NCBI GenBank assembly: GCA_033558025.1
Contig: JAUCEF010000004.1
Coordinates: forward strand, 2,356,001-2,420,000
Source: Phytophthora sp. 'mugwort'
Taxonomy: Eukaryota; Oomycota; Peronosporomycetes; Peronosporales; Peronosporaceae
DNA length: 64,000 bases
Direction of reading: 5' to 3'
Below, one piece after another: positions 10,973 through 22,446 of the stretch. The position numbers and the translations under genes are program-made. The notes under the pieces were generated by a model, which ran no database searches, was not told the origin of the DNA, and worked only from the letters and a program-made list of their open reading frames with translations. Position 1 is the first letter of the stretch. Every line of letters begins with the position of its first letter.

Positions 10973-11659
10973 CTCCCACTCGACTCGACAGCCTTCAGCG
11001 CTTCGATGCCGAGTTTGCTCCGGAGCACACTGAACTGCGTCGCAGAGATTGGCTTCGTCATGATGTCCGCCAGCATGTCGGTTGTCGAAACATACTGCAG
11101 CACCACTTGACCGTCTTCCACCTTCTCGCGCATGAAATGGTAGCGAATGTCTATGTGCTTGGTGCGCTTGTGGAATTCGGGATTCTTGGCCAACGCGATG
11201 GAGCCTTGGTTGTCCTCGTAGATCTTGATTGCTTCATCGCTTGTCATCTCGCCGAGCTCGCACAGGAACACCTTAAGCCACACCGCCTCTTGTGTCGCCT
11301 CCGATAGCGCCATGTACTCAGCTTCCGTCGAAGACAGCGCCACTGTCCGCTGCTTCTTGCTCCTCCAGCTGATGCATCCGCCATTCATCATGAACGCGTA
11401 GCCACTTGTACTTCTTCTTGACTCGATGTCTCCAGCCCAGTCGGCATCTGAATAGCCTTGGGGTCCGTCGTCGCAGCTCGCTTGAAACTCGATGCCGTGC
11501 GTCTTCGTGCCTTGAATGTACCTGAAGACCCTCTTGAGCGCCTGCCAGTGTGTCGGGCATGGGTCTGCTGCAAACTGGCTGAGAACTCCCACTGCTGCTG
11601 CGAGGTCCGGGCGTGTGCCTACCATGAGATACATGAGGCATCCCACAGCGTTCCGGTAT
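10930..11659 (-). pseudogene. A2 gag-pol C-terminal part (RT end and RNase H)
   Basis: Encodes about residues 1132-1374 of the family A polyprotein: YRNAVGCLMYLMVGTRPDL, then RNase H with [25 protein letters not shown] and HIDIRYHF. It reads through the polypurine tract and into the LTR before its TAG. The upstream coding part is separated by the 4.7-kb C1 insertion and resumes at 16413. Confidence 0.9.
11655..11659. repeat. TSD GGTAT (left), partner 16408-16412
   Basis: Five-base duplication flanking C1. Excising 11660-16412 rejoins the A2 codons for VPYRNAVGC exactly as in the other A copies. Confidence 0.95.
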
Positions 11660-12016
11660 TGAAGAAAGGTTACGTTGGGTCTTGAACTTGACGTATGGGT
11701 CTTGGACACCGCCGAGGCTTGAGGCGAGGCGAGGAAGGAGGTTTGAGAGGTTGGATGGAAATTCAGAAGTGATTGATTTATCGGAGCTTACTTTGCCTGC
11801 CTACCTGGTATACTACATAGACATGCAACTATGCATCCAATCAATTGGTGCATCCAATCACCATCATTCCGTACTCGTCCAATCATCCTACTCGTCCAAT
11901 CATGAGTGGCGTAATCACCGTGGCGTAATCATGGCGAGGGAGCATTGGACCGGTCCGGTTAACCGGTTCGGGTAACTTGAACTGGTACACTGTACCAAGG
12001 AAGTTACCCTGCAACA
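11660..12016 (-). repeat. C1 3' LTR (357 bp)
   Basis: In element sense begins TGTTGCAGGG and ends CCTTTCTTCA, so it has canonical TG...CA ends. The polypurine tract TGAGGGGGCG (complement of 12017-12026) abuts it and contains the stop codon TGA. Confidence 0.95.
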
Positions 12017-12023
12017 CGCCCCC

Positions 12024-15000
12024 TCAATGCGAACACGCGTGAACGCCGAGCGCCGCCGTCAAGTCCTTGTGGCGTGGTCCGGCGAGTCCCTTGGTCAAGA
12101 TGTCGGCCAGCATGGTCGTAGTCTCGCAGTATTCGACGATCACTTCTCCGCGCTTGACTTCATCACGGATGTGATGGTACTTGATGTCGATATGCTTGGC
12201 GCGGCCATGGTTCACTGGGTTCTTGGTCATCTTGATGCACGACTGGTTGTCTTCGAAAATCTTCAACTCCGGCGTGGCTCCGCCTGCAGCAGCTAGGATC
12301 TCGCACAGCAACTTGTGCACCCACTTGCCTTCTTGGATGGCCAAGCTCAGTGCAATGTACTCGGCCTCACTTGTCGAGAGCGATACGCTTGACTGCTTTT
12401 TAGAACCCCACGACACTGGTCCGCCGACAACTTGGAACAGATAGCCTGACGTTGACTTGCGATTGCTTAAATCACCTGCCCAGTCGGCGTCCGAAAAGCC
12501 TTGAAAGTCGACGTCCTTGCCTGGCAAAAAGCGAATTCCGTGCCACTTGGTACCTTGTAGGTAGCGAAAAATGCGCTTGACTGCAATCCAATGTTCCACT
12601 TGCGGGTTCTCCATAAAGCGCGATACATAGCCAACAGCGAACGCAATGTCCGGGCGAGTCGATGTCATCAAGTGCATAAGTGCACCGACAGCCTCGCGAA
12701 ATGGCGCGTCCAACCTGGTTGTGGAGTCGCTTGAGACCAGCTTCATGCTGATGTCGACCGGACTTGCAGCAGGTTTGCAGTCTTGCATGCCAAAGCGCTC
12801 CAGGATGTCGTTGATGTACCGAGCTTGACTTAAGGTGACACTGCCATCCGCCTTGTCGACCACTTCGATCCCCAGGATGAAAGAACACTTGCCACTGTCG
12901 GTCATCTCAAACCGCGACTTGAGTTGGCGCTTGACTTCTTCAATCAATGTTGCCGAGCTCCCGGTCACCAACACGTCGTCCACGTAGACCAACAGCAGAA
13001 CGCATTCACCGCCGATGACCTTGATGTAGAGGCAGGGGTCGTAGCTTGATACACGAAAACCGATGGAGCGCACATGCTCGTCGAAGGTCTCGTTCCAAAC
13101 TCGTGAAGGTTGTTTCAGCCCGTAGATCGCCTTGAGCAACTCCACGCAGTCGAAACCATCGTCCAGTTCCACGCCTTCAGGCACACTGCAAAACACCTTT
13201 TCCTTCATCAAACCGTACAGGAACGCGGTGACCACGTCGAGTTGGTCGATCGGCCATCCGTAGTACTTGGCGATCGCGATGATCATTCGCAGCGTCACGT
13301 ACTTGATCACGGGCGAAAACGTCTCGGCGTAGTCGATCCCATACTTCTGCACGAAGCCTTTCGCGACGAGTCCAGCCTTGAATTTTTCGATGGATCCGTC
13401 AGCATTGCGCTTGATCTTGAAGACCCACTTGGTACCGACTGCGCGCTGATTGTTAGGCAGTTTCGCCGCACGGAAAACACCTCGAAGCCGCATTGACTTG
13501 AGTTCAGCGCGAATTGCCTTGCGCCAATGAGCTTCGTCTGGACCGTTCACAGCTTCTTGAAATGTCTTGGGTTCCGCGCTGTCACTTGCTTCCACCGCAT
13601 TCGCACTTGCACGCCAGAACATTGGCGAAGTCGAGCTGTCTTCATCGTTGTCTTCCGATTCTTCTTGCGGCGTAGACGATTCACGTTGGTTTTCTTCTTC
13701 CGAGTGGTCGGGAGCACTAGCTTCTTCGAGCCCAACAGTGCGACGTGGGTGCCGAACATTGGCGCGATCTTCGTTTTCCGGACGCGATTTCCGCTTCCCC
13801 GCCTGCTTGAACACCCTTGTGCCACTGTTGTCGGAGACTTGCATTTCGTCAAAATAGTCGGCAACTTCGTTGACTCCTTCATCACCAATAGCTTCAGCCC
13901 CATCAAGGCTTGACTCATCGAATGTGACATCGCGAGAGATCAGCACCTGCCCCGCCTCGATGTCATAAACTCGATACGCCTTGGAACGCTCCTCGTAACC
14001 CATGAAAATACCTTCACGAGCTTTGGGATCCCACTTGAGTCGCTTCTCCTTCGGCGTCAAAATATAGGCCTTGCACCCGAAGATCCGCATGTGCTTGACG
14101 TTGGGCTTGGACTTGTAGATGATTTCGAACGGAGTTTTGTCGGGCGACTTCGGAGACGGCAGACGATTCTTGATGTAAATTGCCGTCATTGCCGCTTCCG
14201 CCCAGAACGTCTTGTCCAAGCCAGCGTAGTGAAGCATACTGCGGCCGATAGTCACGATGGTTCGGTTGGCGCGCTCAGCAGTTGCGTTGGTTTGGTGCGC
14301 ATACCGAACCGTGGGCTGGACTTCGATGCCGTGGTCTTCGTAGAAAGTTTTGAGCGAGTTGGTCGCGAACTCTTTGGCTCCATCATGCCGCACAAACCTC
14401 ACTTTGGCATCGAAATGCTTCTCCACCTTGGTAATGAAGCGACGCAAGCAGTCTTCGCTTTCAGACTTGGCTCGCAAGCAGAATCCCGTCATGCAGCTGC
14501 TGGCTTCGTCCGTGAGAAGCAGCAAGTAGCGACTGCCACCCAGCGACTCTTCCTCCATGGGTCCACAAATATCAAAGTGAAGGAACTCGAACGGCTTGTA
14601 CTTGGGCTTGTTCGGGTTGCTTGGGAAGGGCTTTTGCACCATTTTTCCTTGTTGGCACCCGCGACACTGGCTTGAGTTCTTTGACGATGTCGGCATCTTG
14701 GCACCCGTGACCATGCCACTTGAGACCATCTTCCGAAGAACGTCGCTGGGTGCGTGACCCATATGTGCATGAAGATCGACCGCGTTGATCGATACATCGG
14801 TCACCGAATTCGCAGCGAAACTTGGCACCCGGAGCCAGTAGAGACCGTCGATCAGGTCCGCGGAAGCCACGATCTTTTTCGACGTCTTGTGTGCGATGTG
14901 CATTTCTGCTCCATCAAACACCACCTTGAACTGTCCGCTTCGGTTGATCTGGGGTACCGAAAGCAGATTCTTGTTCATACTGGGTACGTAGAGCGCGTCT

Positions 15001-16046
15001 TGAACGTGGATGTCGCGTTCGCCACCATTAGGCAAGGTGACGCGCTGCATGACCGTTCCAACTCCCTTGATCTTGGCAGTATTGCCGTTTGCGACAGTGA
15101 GTTCACCTTCGTCGCATGCCTTGATGTTGACAAACTTATTCTTGTCATTGCAGATGTGGTGCGTGGCACCACTGTCGATGGCCCATGAGCCTTGAAACTT
15201 GTTGGTCTTGGAGATACCACACTCCATAGAGACCGCAAACGCGATGAAGTCATCATCGCTGTCGTCACGCCATTGGACATTGTTCGCACCGCGACCAGAT
15301 CGGCCACGTCGTGCACCTCGATTGTCATCCTTTTGCTTGGTCCAGCACTTGTCCACGACGTGTCCCGATTTCCCGCAGTAAGTGCAGTGGCGGCTTTCAC
15401 GCTCGGCATTGAAGGCCCTTGCAGTGTCTTCAATCTTCACCTGAGCAGTCTTCTCGCCCTGCCGCTTGATGTGCTCGTTCGTGAGCACCTTGATCACGTC
15501 TTGAGTGCGCAGCTCTGCGTTGCTCATCTCCAAGTTGAGAACCACGTTCTCGAAACTCTTGGGCAGACTCCGTAACAGGCAGATTGCCACGTCTTCATCC
15601 TCCATCTTGGCGCCGATGCTGCTGAGCTTGGCGCTGATGTTGAGGACTTCGTTGCAATGATGAAGCACATTGCCGCTTTCTGCCATCTCCATGCTGAAGA
15701 GCTGGCGCTTCAGGTAGATACGACCAGCCTTCTGTGACCCCCCGTACAGTGAACGCAGACGCGTCCAGGCCACCCAGGCTTCTTCGCAGTCGTCGACCAC
15801 ATGGTGGTAGTCCGCATCCATGTGGAGCAACATCAGACCGAACGCGATGTTGCTGGACTTGACGTAGTCGTCCATGGCCCTCGGGTCCGCGAAGCTTGGC
15901 GTCGTCTCCCGGTTCACGACGTTCCATACCGACTTGGTCAGGAACACGCCACGCATGTAGCGGTTCCAGGTGGCGAAGTTGTCGCCGTTGAACTTGTCAA
16001 TGGAGATCTTGGTATCTTGCACAGACGACATGGTACTTGGGCTCAT
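12024..16046 (-). CDS. gag-pol: Family C copia Gag-Pol polyprotein, 1340 aa
   Basis: One frame from the ATG inside the primer-binding site (16046). Gag about 15-210; CCHC knuckle C221, C224, H229, C234; Arg/Gly-rich stretch 240-255; protease DSG at 291-293; integrase core D492, D555, E591 with D-35-E spacing; acidic linker; reverse transcriptase with QLDVVTAFL and LVYVDDVL; RNase H with [23 protein letters not shown] and HIDIKYHH. Related to family B throughout but clearly diverged. Two oddities sit in conserved motifs: the RT motif reads KAGLVAKG where A and B read KARLVAKG, and the integrase motif reads NATAERA where B reads NGTAERA. An in-frame upstream GTG in the LTR could extend the frame by 18 residues, but ATG at 16046 is preferred because all three families share it. 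Confidence 0.9.
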   Translation of the reverse strand: MSPSTMSSVQDTKISIDKFNGDNFATWNRYMRGVFLTKSVWNVVNRETTPSFADPRAMDDYVKSSNIAFGLMLLHMDADYHHVVDDCEEAWVAWTRLRSLYGGSQKAGRIYLKRQLFSMEMAESGNVLHHCNEVLNISAKLSSIGAKMEDEDVAICLLRSLPKSFENVVLNLEMSNAELRTQDVIKVLTNEHIKRQGEKTAQVKIEDTARAFNAERESRHCTYCGKSGHVVDKCWTKQKDDNRGARRGRSGRGANNVQWRDDSDDDFIAFAVSMECGISKTNKFQGSWAIDSGATHHICNDKNKFVNIKACDEGELTVANGNTAKIKGVGTVMQRVTLPNGGERDIHVQDALYVPSMNKNLLSVPQINRSGQFKVVFDGAEMHIAHKTSKKIVASADLIDGLYWLRVPSFAANSVTDVSINAVDLHAHMGHAPSDVLRKMVSSGMVTGAKMPTSSKNSSQCRGCQQGKMVQKPFPSNPNKPKYKPFEFLHFDICGPMEEESLGGSRYLLLLTDEASSCMTGFCLRAKSESEDCLRRFITKVEKHFDAKVRFVRHDGAKEFATNSLKTFYEDHGIEVQPTVRYAHQTNATAERANRTIVTIGRSMLHYAGLDKTFWAEAAMTAIYIKNRLPSPKSPDKTPFEIIYKSKPNVKHMRIFGCKAYILTPKEKRLKWDPKAREGIFMGYEERSKAYRVYDIEAGQVLISRDVTFDESSLDGAEAIGDEGVNEVADYFDEMQVSDNSGTRVFKQAGKRKSRPENEDRANVRHPRRTVGLEEASAPDHSEEENQRESSTPQEESEDNDEDSSTSPMFWRASANAVEASDSAEPKTFQEAVNGPDEAHWRKAIRAELKSMRLRGVFRAAKLPNNQRAVGTKWVFKIKRNADGSIEKFKAGLVAKGFVQKYGIDYAETFSPVIKYVTLRMIIAIAKYYGWPIDQLDVVTAFLYGLMKEKVFCSVPEGVELDDGFDCVELLKAIYGLKQPSRVWNETFDEHVRSIGFRVSSYDPCLYIKVIGGECVLLLVYVDDVLVTGSSATLIEEVKRQLKSRFEMTDSGKCSFILGIEVVDKADGSVTLSQARYINDILERFGMQDCKPAASPVDISMKLVSSDSTTRLDAPFREAVGALMHLMTSTRPDIAFAVGYVSRFMENPQVEHWIAVKRIFRYLQGTKWHGIRFLPGKDVDFQGFSDADWAGDLSNRKSTSGYLFQVVGGPVSWGSKKQSSVSLSTSEAEYIALSLAIQEGKWVHKLLCEILAAAGGATPELKIFEDNQSCIKMTKNPVNHGRAKHIDIKYHHIRDEVKRGEVIVEYCETTTMLADILTKGLAGPRHKDLTAALGVHACSH

Positions 16047-16050
16047 AACC
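16039..16050 (-). promoter_or_regulatory. C1 primer-binding site, half-tRNA iMet type, overlapping gag ATG
   Basis: In element sense GGTTATGAGCCC follows the 5' LTR directly. It is complementary to GGGCUCAUAACC, the anticodon arm of eukaryotic initiator Met tRNA. No match to a tRNA 3' acceptor end is seen next to the LTR. The ATG within it is the gag start. Confidence 0.75.
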
Positions 16051-16407
16051 TGAAGAAAGGTTACGTTGGGTCTTGAACTTGACGTATGGGTCTTGGACAC
16101 CGCCGAGGTTTGAGGCGAGGCGAGGAAGGAGGTTTGAGAGGTTGGATGGAAATTCAGAAGTGATTGATTTATCGGAGCTTACTTTGCCTGCCTACCTGGT
16201 ATACTACATAGACATGCAACTATGCATCCAATCAATTGGTGCATCCAATCACCATCATTCCGTACTCGTCCAATCATCCTACTCGTCCAATCATGAGTGG
16301 CGTAATCACCGTGGCGTAATCATGGCGAGGGAGCATTGGACCGGTCCGGTTAACCGGTTCGGGTAACTTGAACTGGTACACTGTACCAAGGAAGTTACCC
16401 TGCAACA
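16051..16407 (-). repeat. C1 5' LTR (357 bp)
   Basis: Partner of the LTR at 11660-12016, identical by eye except for one base at offset 58. Carries the GTGGCGTAATCA repeats, the ACCGGT/GGTTAACC palindromes near its element-sense start, and the initiator-like TCACTTC. Confidence 0.95.
16157..16163 (-). promoter_or_regulatory. Initiator-like motif in C1 5' LTR
   Basis: Element-sense TCACTTC matches the oomycete Inr consensus YCAYTYY and is preceded by AAATCAA. It lies about 107-113 bp before the internal edge of the LTR and would define the start of R. Supported by conservation in the A and B LTRs; no transcript data are available. Confidence 0.5.
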
Positions 16408-16412
16408 GGTAT

Positions 16413-18851
16413 GGCACGTTTACCATGGTCTCGTCGTGCTTGCAGCCGCCCTCGCACATGGCCTTGGTCAGCTTGAGGCCCGGATCCTGTGGCGTCTTAA
16501 CAGGGTTGCTCTTCTCCATGTTGAACTTCTCCAGAATGTCTTTCGCAAACTTGGTTTGCCGCATCGACACCTTCCCTGTCGTCATATCTTGATCGATTTC
16601 CATGCCGAGGAAGTACTTGAGGTGGCCCAGGTCCGTCATCTCGAAACGGTCACTGAGCGCCTTCTTCGTCGACTTGAGCAGCTTGTCGTTGTTACTTGCG
16701 AGGATCAGGTCGTCGACATATAGCGCCACGAAGATCATGTCTTGGTCGTCACGCTTGAAGTAGATACAGTGGTCAGACTCGCACTTGTTGAACCCTAGCT
16801 TGAGCATGAGGTCGTCGATGGTCTTGTTCCACATCCGCGGCGACTGCTTCAAACCGTAAAGAGACCGCTTGAGCTGACAGACATAGTCCGGGTGCTTTTC
16901 ATCGATGTAGCCGTCCGGCTGTGCCATGTAGATGTCTTCGTCTAACAAACCGTTCAGGAAAGCTGTCTTGACATCCATCTGGTGCACCATGAGATTGTAC
17001 TTGGCCGCCAGACTGAGCAGGATCCTGATCGACGTGAACTTGGCCACTGGCGCGAAAGTCTCGTCGTAGTCGATGCCGTACTTCTGCGAAAATCCCTTGG
17101 CCACCAGTCGCGCCTTGAACCGTTCGATCTCTCCAGCCTGGTTCTCCTTCACACGGAACACCCATCGGTTGCCGATTGCCTTGCGTCCTTTTGGCAGCGG
17201 CACGAGGATCCACGTCTCGTTCTTGCGGAGCGACTCGACCTCCGAGTCACACGCCTCCTTCCACTTGACTGCGTCGCTGGATTCCATCGCCGACTTGAAC
17301 GTGGTCGGCATTTCTCCCACTGAATTCACGACGTATGCAGCTTCGAAGTCTTGACTTTCTTGAGCCGCAGCCGACATCTCGTCCAGAGTCAGGTGTCGAC
17401 TCTGCCGCTTGGCACTTGGAACTTCCACAGCTTCTTCCAGCGACTGCGTCCGCGGGTGTCGCTTGCTGCCTGGTTCAAAACCTTCGTCCCGCGCTGCTTC
17501 TTCGTCTTCTTCTTCTTTGTCGTCTTCATCCGACTGCAACGAATCTTGATCCGTCGTCTCTTCATCTTGAATGACCACCACCTCCCTCTGATGGTAGTCA
17601 CGTCTCCCACTGTCGAAGACGTCTTCCATAAACTGCGCGTCGCGGCTCACCAGCACGCGACCGCTCTTGGTCTCTTCGAAACGGTACGCTTTCTCATGCT
17701 CCGAGTATCCCAGGAACCGACAGCGCACCGACCGAGCGTCAAACTTGGTGCGCTTCTCCTTCGGCACGTGCACGTACGCGTGGCAACCGAACACCTTGAG
17801 GTTCGCTAGCAGCGGTTTCTTGCCTGTCCAAACCTGGTGCGGCGACTTGTCGTGGTTGATGGCACGCGTCGGACACCGATTACGGAGGAACGTAGCTGTC
17901 ACGACAGCTTCACCCCAATACGTCTTGGGCAATCCAGCATGTTCCAGCATGCAACGCGCACACTCCACCAACGTCCGGTTCATGCGCTCGGCGACTCCGT
18001 TCAGCTGAGGCGTGTATGGCGGCGTGAACTTCTGCATGATACCACGGTCCGCACAGAACTTGGCCATCTCACCCGAAGTGTACTCGCCGCCGTTGTCGCT
18101 CCGCAGCATTTTCACGCGCTTGCCAGTCTGGGTCTCAGCTAACGCGACGAATTGCGCGAACTTGTCGGCCACCTCGGACTTGTTGCGCAGCAAGTACACC
18201 ACAGAGAAGTGCGACTTGTCATCGATAAACGTGACAAAATAGCGCTTGCCTCCAAAGGTCGGCGTCTGCATGGGACCGCATACATCACTGTGTACGACTT
18301 CTAGCACTTGCTTGGCACGGTTTGGCGACGTCTTCATGTAGCTCACTCGCGTTTGTTTGCCGAGTGAGCATCCGTCGCACAGCTCCCACTGCTTCACCGA
18401 CGCCATGTCGATACCAACACCGTAGCCCTTCTTGACGATGGCGTCTAGACCGCCATGGCCGATGTGACCAAGTCGAAGGTGCCAGAGGTACGACGTGGTG
18501 TCCCCTTGGCGATCCTTCGAACTTGCCGCATTGGCCTCGTCAGGCATCATCGGAGTCATGCACAGCTTGAACAGCCCTTTGCCCTCACGAGCGCCGAGCT
18601 TCCACTTGAGACCCTTCGTTTCAGCGAAGCATCCGTCGCTCTCGAAGATGACTGGCCCAACGTCCTTGGTAAACCGACCAACCGAAAACAGGTTGCGTGA
18701 CAGCTTCGGAATGTGCCACACGTTCGTGAGCACACCCTTCTTCATGCCGCGCGGGGTCTCCATCGACATCACAATGTCGCCGGTCCCCACAGCCTGAACC
18801 ACACCGTCGTCCGCGAGATGCACGTCACCGGAGAGATCTTCTTGTAGTTCT
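16413..18851 (-). pseudogene. A2 gag-pol middle part (protease to RT), frameshifted, 5' end lost
   Basis: Covers about residues 319-1131 of the family A polyprotein: the region after the protease, the HHCC finger with intact CDGC, integrase (VHSDVCGP, LRSDNGGEY, GVAERMNR), acidic linker and RT through YVDD. Near 18826 one C is missing (GCACGTCACC versus GCACGTCCACC in A1), shifting the last roughly 25 nt out of frame. The sequence then stops at 18851, where a B-II LTR begins, so gag, protease, primer site and 5' LTR are gone. Confidence 0.9.
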
Positions 18852-19194
18852 TATTAAGGGTTGCCGGGTTTTGGTACTGTGTACCAGTAACCGGTTAACC
18901 CGAACCGGTCCAACACGATCCCGCGATGTTTACGGTACGTTGTTTACGCAACCGATGATTAGACGAGTAGGATGATTGGACGAGTGCGGAGTGTTGGTGA
19001 TTGGATGCACCAAATGATTGGATGCAGGGCTGCATATCTATGTGGTAGACTAGGTAGTGTAAGCTCCGATAAGTCCATCACTTTCGAATCTTCCTTCTTC
19101 AGCTCAAGTGGTCTTCACTCCGGTCTTCGCACCAAGTGCAGAACCTCCTTCGCTCCGTCCAAGCTTCACTTATCAAGATCCATACCTTTTATCA
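18852..19194 (+). repeat. B2 3' LTR, B-II type (343 bp), joined directly to A2 gag
   Basis: Starts TATTAAGGG and ends CTTTTATCA, followed by the right CGAAT copy of the B2 target site. A 3' LTR should be preceded by B pol and a polypurine tract; here it is preceded by A2 gag (GTAGTTCT). The junction at an exact LTR edge suggests that a second B-II element had inserted in A2 and its 5' LTR recombined with the 3' LTR of B2. Confidence 0.85.
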
Positions 19195-19199
19195 CGAAT

Positions 19200-20669
19200 C
19201 GATGCGACTTCGTGGTGTGTTTCGTGCTGCCAAGTTGCCTAACGGACAACGCGCCATCTGCACCAAGTGGGTGTAAGATCAAGCGCAAAGCGGACGGATC
19301 GATCGAGAAGTACAAGGCGCGCCTCGTGGCCAAGGGGTTCAAGCAGAAGTACGGCATCGACTACACCGAGACGTTCTCGCCCGTGGTCAAGTACGTGACG
19401 CTGCGCATGATCATCGCGATTACCAAGTATTTTGACTGGCCCCTCGACCAACTCGACGTGGTGACAGCTTTCCTGTACGGGATAATGAAAGAACTGGTGT
19501 TCTGCGCGGTCCCCGAAGGTGTTGATCTCGACGGTGACTTCGACTGCCTGGAATTGGTGAAGGCGATCTACGGTCTCAAGCAAGCTTCGCGCGTGTGGAA
19601 CGAGACCTTCGACGAGTTCGTGTGCTCCATCGGCTTTCAAGTATCGGCGTTCGACCCGTGCCTCTACATCAAGATCGTTGACGGTCACTGCGTGCTAGTG
19701 CTGGTCTATGTGGATGACGTGCTGATTACCGGAAGTTCACCCGAACTGATCTCACGCACGAAGACCGACCTCAAGACACGCTTCGAGATGACCGACAGCG
19801 GCAAGTGCGTGTTCGTTCTTGGGATCGAATTGGTGGACGGCCCGGACGGCAGCGTGACGATGTGTCAGCGCCGCTATGTGGATGACATTCTTAAGCGTTT
19901 TGGTATGGACGAGTGCAAGGCCGTGGTGAGTCCCGTCGACATAAGCACTCGACTGATTTCAAGTGACGCAGCGACCAAGGTGAACGCTCCGTTTCGCGAA
20001 GCTGTTGGTGCTCTGATGCACTTGATGACTGCCACGCGCCCGGACATCGCGTACGCCGTTGGCTATGCGTCGCGCTTCATGGAGAACCCTCAAGAAGAAC
20101 ACTGGGTTGCGGTCAAGCGTATCTTTCGCTACCTGCAAGGCACCAAGACGCATGGGATCTGCTTCAAGCCGGGTGACAACATCGACTTTCGCGGGTACTC
20201 GGACGCGGACTGGGCTGGCGACCTCGCGGACCGCAAGTCGACTTCCGGCTACACGTTCATGCTAATGGGTGCACCAGTGAGCTGGGGAAGCAAGAAGCAG
20301 TCAAGTGTTTCGCTGTCTACGAGTGAGGCGGAGTACATCGCACTCAGTCTGGCGATCCAAGAGGGCAAGTGGATTCATCGCCTGCTGCGCGAGATTTTGA
20401 CGGCCGCTAATGAGACTGGACCCGAGCTCATGATCCGCGAAGACAACCAGTCGTGCATCAAGATGACGAAGAACCCAGTAAACCACGGTCGCGCCAAGCA
20501 CATCGACATCAAGTACCACCACATCCGCGATGAAGTGAAGCGCGGTGAAGTCAAGCTCGAGTACTGCGAGACTTCTGTGATGCTAGCGGACATCATGACG
20601 AAGGCTCTCGCGGGACCACGCCATACGGATCTGACGGCGGCTCTCGGCATTCGTGGGACTTCGCATTGA
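19200..20669 (+). pseudogene. Host element B1 gag-pol part 2 (RT and RNase H), frameshifted
   Basis: Continuation of B1 after the right CGAAT, covering about residues 856-1346. Two bases are missing near 19275 (GTGGGTGTAAGATC versus GTGGGTGTTCAAGATC), which produces an in-frame TAA. Downstream of the lesion RT and RNase H read open: [51 protein letters not shown], stop TGA at 20667-20669. The 5' part of the protein lies at 7421-7639 and beyond the window. Confidence 0.9.
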
Positions 20670-20676
20670 GGGGGCG

Positions 20677-20949
20677 TATTGAGGGTTGCCGGGTTTTGGT
20701 ACTGTGTACCAGTAACCGGTTAACCCGAACCGGTCCAACACGATCCCGCGATGTTTACGGTAAGTTGTTTACGCCACCGATGATTAGACGAGTAGGATGA
20801 TTGGACGAACACCGGTGAGTGATGGTTGATTAGATGCACTAGGTGATAGGACGCAGGGTCGCGTGTCTATAACAGTAGGGTGTAAGCTCCAACAATTCAA
20901 TCACTTTCGAATCTTCATTCTACCCCTCAAGTGCCTTCGCTCCGGTCCC
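20677..20949 (+). repeat. B1 3' LTR, hybrid B-II/B-I type, truncated by B3
   Basis: The first roughly 90 bases match B-II (TATTGAGGGTTGCCGGG...GATCCCGCGATG); the rest matches B-I (AGTTGTTTACGCCACC...CTCCGGTCCC). It is interrupted after GGTCCC by the B3 LTR; the remaining roughly 70 bases and a right GTCCC copy are not in the window. Confidence 0.85.
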
Positions 20950-21292
20950 TATTGAGGGTTGCCAGGTTTTGGTACTGTGTACCAGTAACCGGTTAACCCG
21001 AACCGGTCCAACACGATCCCGCGATGTTTACGGTACGTTGTTTACGCAACCGATGATTAGACGAGTAGGATGATTGGACGAGTGCGGAGTGTTGGTGATT
21101 GGATGCACCAAATGATTGGATGCAGGGCTGCATATCTATGTGGTAGACTAGGTAGTGTAAGCTCCGATAAGTCCATCACTTTCGAATCTTCCTTCTTCAG
21201 CTCAAGTGGTCTTCACTCCGGTCTTCGCACCAAGTGCAGAACCTCCTTCGCTCCGTCCAAGCTTCACTTATCAAGATCCATACCTTTTATCA
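20950..21292 (+). repeat. B3 5' LTR, B-II type (343 bp)
   Basis: Begins TATTGAGGGTTGCCAGG, ends CTTTTATCA, and is followed by GGTTATGAGCCC at 21293-21304. It is inserted inside the B1 3' LTR (left target half GTCCC). Confidence 0.9.
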
Positions 21293-21296
21293 GGTT

Positions 21297-22446
21297 ATGA
21301 GCCCAAGCACCATGTCCTCTGCCCAAGACGCCTCGACCAAGGTCTCCATTGACAAGTTCAACGGAGACAACTACGCGACGTGGAACCGCTACATGCGTGG
21401 CGTGTTCCTGACCAAGTCGACGTGGCATGTGGTGAATCGGGAAACGTCTCCATCCTTTACGGACTCCCGGGCCAAGGACGAGTATGTCAAGTCGAGCAAC
21501 ATCGCTTTTGGACTGATGTTGCTTCACATGGACGCCGACTACCATCATGTGGTCGATGACTGCGAGGAAGCCTGGATCGCGTGGACGCGCTTGAAGACGC
21601 TGTACGGTGGATCGCAGAAGGCTGGACGCATCTACCTGAAGCGCCAACTTTTCAGCATGGAGATGTCGGAAGGCGGCAATGTGTTGCATCATTGCAACGA
21701 GGTCCTCAACATCAGCGCCAAGCTCAGCAGCATCGGTGCCAAGATGGAGGACGAGGACGTGGCGATCTGCTTGTTGCGCAGCCTCCCCAAGAGCTACGAG
21801 AACGTCGTGCTGAACTTGGAGATGAGCAGCGCTGAACTGCGGTCGCAAGACGTTGTGAAGGTGCTCACGAACGAGCACATCAAGCGACAAGGCGAGAAGA
21901 CGGCGACGGTGAAGACTGAGAACGCGGCCAAGGCGTTCAACACCGACCGTGAGCCTCGCCAATGCACGTACTGCGGTAAATTGGGGCATGTCATTGACAA
22001 GTGCTGGACCAAGCAGAAGGACGAGAACAGAGGGCCAAGACGCGGCGGCAACGGCCGTGGACGCGGGGCCAACAACATCCAGTGGAGAAACGACAGCGAC
22101 GGCTACGACAACGACTACGATCGAGTGGCGTTCGCGGTTTCCCTGGAATGTGGAGTTTCGACGGACAAGAATGTGTCCGGGATGTGGGCGGTCGACAGCG
22201 GTGCCACGCACCATATTTGCAACGACAAGTCCAAGTTCGCCAATTTAATCGAGCGAAGTGAAGGCGAACTTTCGGTGGCCGATGGCAACAAGGCTGCCAT
22301 CAAGGGTGTGGGGACCATCGTGGAAAGAGTGGTCCTGCCTAACGGCGACGAGCGCGAGATCGAGATCAAGAACGCGCTTTACGTGCCAAATATGAGCAAG
22401 AATCTGCTTTCAGTGCCGCAGATAAACAAGCATGGCAAGTTCCAAG
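21297..22446 (+). pseudogene. B3 gag-protease fragment, interrupted by A3
   Basis: Open frame for about residues 1-383 of a family B polyprotein, starting at the ATG in the primer-binding site. Gag ([18 protein letters not shown]...), CCHC knuckle [16 protein letters not shown]-rich tract, and protease [13 protein letters not shown] are present. The frame is cut at CCAAG (22442-22446) by the A3 LTR. The remainder of B3 is not found in this window. Confidence 0.9.

Larger units (their letters stand above)
11660..16407 (-). mobile_element. Family C copia LTR retrotransposon C1, complete, 4748 bp
   Basis: Complete element with a perfect GGTAT target-site duplication, two 357-bp LTRs differing at one visible base (C at 11718 versus T at 16109), polypurine tract, primer-binding site and one uninterrupted polyprotein. 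Nothing is inserted in it. It is the only family C copy in the window and sits three levels deep (B1, B2, A2, C1). Confidence 0.95.
10619..18851 (-). mobile_element. Family A element A2, 5'-truncated, contains C1
   Basis: Minus-strand A element inserted into B2 pol after GGTAC (10614-10618). It retains its 3' LTR and most of pol and gag. It is split by C1 (11660-16407) and ends abruptly at 18851 in gag, exactly where a B-II LTR starts. Its own 5' LTR and the right GGTAC copy are missing, so there was a deletion at this end. Confidence 0.85.
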
